Positions 6,727 through 7,658 of a stretch of DNA of 7,658 bases are shown here, in pieces. The stretch spans positions 1 to 7,658 of the forward strand of contig CAYLXX010000038.1 in assembly GCA_964387955.1 (NCBI GenBank), written 5' to 3'. The notes under the pieces are model-generated. The model was not told where the DNA came from. It did not search any database and saw only the letters and a program-made list of their open reading frames with translations. The position numbers and the translations under genes are program-made. This DNA is from CAYLXX01 sp964387955. GTDB lineage: Bacteria; Patescibacteriota; Microgenomatia; UBA1406; GWC2-37-13. How positions within the stretch are numbered: the stretch's first letter is position 1; each line of letters opens with the position of its first letter.

Positions 6727-6751
6727 CAAGCTTGAGCCTCTAAGGTACAAT
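6723..6751 (+). promoter_or_regulatory. rRNA/tRNA promoter P1
   Basis: A perfect TTGACA (6723-6728), a 17-nt spacer and TACAAT (6746-6751, five of six) make this the best sigma-70 promoter in the window, as expected for stable RNA. The -35 contains the TGA stop of the sigma-like gene, so upstream promoter contacts fall within its coding sequence. Two copies of AAGCTT (6716-6721 and 6728-6733), 12 bp apart, flank the -35 and could be a regulator site, though this is weak. Confidence 0.8.
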
Positions 6752-6803
6752 AGTCATACATGTCTAAAAATCTTTCCTAAAGGCACTCGGAGACAACACT
6801 AAC

Positions 6804-6816
6804 TGCTCTCCTAACA
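6804..6816 (+). promoter_or_regulatory. boxA-like antitermination element in the rRNA leader
   Basis: TGCTCTCCTAACA resembles the rRNA boxA consensus TGCTCTTTAACA, with one extra base and one change in the middle, and sits about 50 nt downstream of P1, where a boxA is expected. A stem-loop ATATCG-N7-CGATAT follows at 6833-6851. The Nus antitermination complex binds boxA to let polymerase pass long untranslated operons. The inexact match keeps this tentative. Confidence 0.35.
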
Positions 6817-6874
6817 GCCGTCAAAGGAATACATATCGACAATTACGATATTTTGAACGGTTGGAAGAATCTTA

Positions 6875-6902
6875 TTGACTTGAACACGAATTGATTTACA
6901 AT
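6875..6902 (+). promoter_or_regulatory. rRNA/tRNA promoter P2
   Basis: TTGACT (6875-6880), a 16-nt spacer and TACAAT (6897-6902) form a second good promoter 152 nt downstream of P1 and in the same direction. Its transcript would start near 6909 and open with a small hairpin, CCACA-TGA-TGTGG (6914-6926), before the tRNA at 6940. Tandem P1/P2 promoters are common for rRNA operons. Confidence 0.65.
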
Positions 6903-6939
6903 TAATTTCTGGCCCACATGATGTGGCTGGAGTTCACCC

Positions 6940-7013
6940 GGGCCTATAGCTCAATTGGCTAGAGCGTCTGATTTGCATTCAGAAGGTTTGGGGTTCGACT
7001 CCCCATAGGTCCA
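6940..7013 (+). tRNA. tRNA-Ala (anticodon TGC)
   Basis: A complete cloverleaf can be drawn. The acceptor stem is GGGCCTA with TAGGTCC, the D arm is GCTC/GAGC, the anticodon stem is TCTGA/TCAGA around the loop TTTGCAT (anticodon TGC at 6974-6976), the variable loop has 5 nt, and the T arm is TGGGG/CCCCA around TTCGACT. Acceptor position 3 pairs G with U70, the main alanine identity element, and the discriminator is A. CCA is not encoded (CAA follows), so it must be added after transcription. tRNA-Ala is typical of the 16S-23S spacer, but no 16S is found upstream. Confidence 0.96.
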
Positions 7014-7034
7014 CAAATGGTTCCGAGGCAGAAA

Positions 7035-7145
7035 ACAGGCACGAAGCGGACAATAATTTGTACGTTTACGCTTGTTTTACGAAGCCTGTACTTTGAAATT
7101 GCTGGTTGCGGTCCACACAAAAGATGAGACAAAAATGGTGTGGGC
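7035..7145 (+). other. Two stem-loops in the tRNA-23S spacer
   Basis: The spacer between tRNA-Ala and 23S (7014-7225) holds no credible gene. ACAGGC (7035-7040) pairs with GCCTGT (7084-7089), with inner pairings AAGCG/CGCTT (7044-7048 and 7069-7073) and ACAA/TTGT (7050-7053 and 7058-7061), giving one long interrupted hairpin. A second hairpin is GTCCACAC/GTGTGGGC (7111-7118 and 7138-7145, one U-G pair). They are likely processing or folding elements of the precursor RNA; their exact role is inferred. Confidence 0.5.
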
Positions 7146-7225
7146 GTAGTAAGTAGGTAAATCAATAACAAACTGTATCTATCTAGAGCAGATGGATGCA
7201 GTAATTTTTTTAAACTAACGAAAGA

Positions 7226-7658
7226 GATTAGGAGAAGTAATGCCATTGGAGGATGCCTTGGCAGTTTGAGCCGAAGAAGGACGCGTGTTCGAGCGCGATA
7301 CCAACGGTGAGCCCTTAAACAGGCGCTATCAACCGTTGATTTCCGAATGGGGTAACCCCGTCTCGAGTAATCGAGATGTACTTGGCGTAAGTCAAGTAGG
7401 GAACCTAGCGAACTGAAACATCTAAGTAGCTAGAGGAGTATACATCATATGAGATTCCGTCAGTAGCGGCGAGCGAACGCGGAACAGCCTAAACCAGTCG
7501 CAAGATTGGTGTTGCGGGCCCACAGTAGGGAGTAGTTTTTTATAGAAGAACGGTCTGGAAAGGCCGGCCATAGACAGTGACAGCCTGGTATTTGAAATGA
7601 AGAACTACCCTGGTGGATGTCCCAAGTACCACGAGGCACGGCAAACCTTGTGGGAATC
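7226..7658 (+). rRNA. 23S ribosomal RNA, 5' part, cut by the window edge
   Basis: Conserved 23S 5' segments appear in order: GGATGCCTTGGCAG (7251), GAAGAAGGACG, GATTTCCGAATGGGG, GAACTGAAACATCTAAGTA, CAGTAGCGGCGAGCGAACG, GGTCTGGAAAGGC, GTGACAGCC, and GTACCACGAGGCACG near the right edge. The 5' end is placed near 7226 by counting back 25 nt from GGATGCC as in E. coli, with an uncertainty of a few bases. The segment between CAGCC and GGTCTGGAAAGGC is longer than in E. coli and closer to the Gram-positive form. No intervening sequence or intron is seen in this part. The gene is transcribed behind tRNA-Ala from P1 and P2. Confidence 0.96.

Noticed and set aside
6724..6751. TGA read as glycine (genetic code 25, known in some CPR bacteria)
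   Set aside because: Other genes here end in TAA with no in-frame TGA and use GGN for glycine. Reading through this TGA would add only nine residues, across promoter P1.
6959..7246. Minus-strand open frame of 95 codons across tRNA-Ala and the 23S 5' end
   Set aside because: Its start is the antisense of the tRNA (the familiar GSRTPNLLNANQ-type translation artefact) and it runs into 23S; these are RNA genes on the other strand.
1..7658. CRISPR arrays, insertion sequences, attachment sites or intrinsic terminators
   Set aside because: I saw no regularly spaced direct repeats, no transposase or integrase frame, no terminal inverted repeats, and no GC-rich hairpin followed by a T-tract at any gene end.

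Overview
The window looks like bacterial chromosome. It holds housekeeping genes (ruvA, eno, a phosphoenolpyruvate synthase gene), a tRNA-Ala and the 5' end of a 23S rRNA, with no phage, transposon or CRISPR signal. The compact layout (overlapping gene ends, no intrinsic terminators seen), the near absence of Shine-Dalgarno sequences and the apparent separation of 23S from 16S would suit a small-genome lineage such as Patescibacteria (CPR, perhaps Microgenomates). That assignment is inference; no decisive taxonomic marker was checked.

Left part (1-2487). A possible gene start on the minus strand runs off the left edge (1-146). ruvA (minus) and a 141-codon gene of unknown function (plus) diverge from overlapping promoters at about 750-791. 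The unknown gene runs into the 3' end of eno, and the two stop ends overlap by 15 bp.

Centre (1213-4813). A minus-strand operon of phosphoenolpyruvate synthase followed by enolase overlaps by 14 bp. The two enzymes act on either side of PEP: enolase interconverts 2-phosphoglycerate and PEP, and the synthase interconverts PEP and pyruvate.

Right part (4865-7658). A divergent plus-strand gene encodes an unusual protein: an ECF-type sigma region 2 followed by five sigma-4-like helix-turn-helix units, four of them beyond the single sigma-4 domain expected. This is the most novel item here. Its stop codon lies inside the -35 hexamer of a near-consensus promoter, P1. P1 and a second promoter, P2, precede tRNA-Ala(UGC) and the 23S rRNA. 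No 16S lies upstream, so this 23S unit has its own promoters.

A pattern joins the window. Four promoter-proximal genes have a -10 box only 6-10 nt before the most plausible ATG and no Shine-Dalgarno sequence, which suggests leaderless mRNAs; the sigma-like gene may follow the same pattern. The longest open frames of three genes begin inside or upstream of these promoters, so I chose downstream starts for them.
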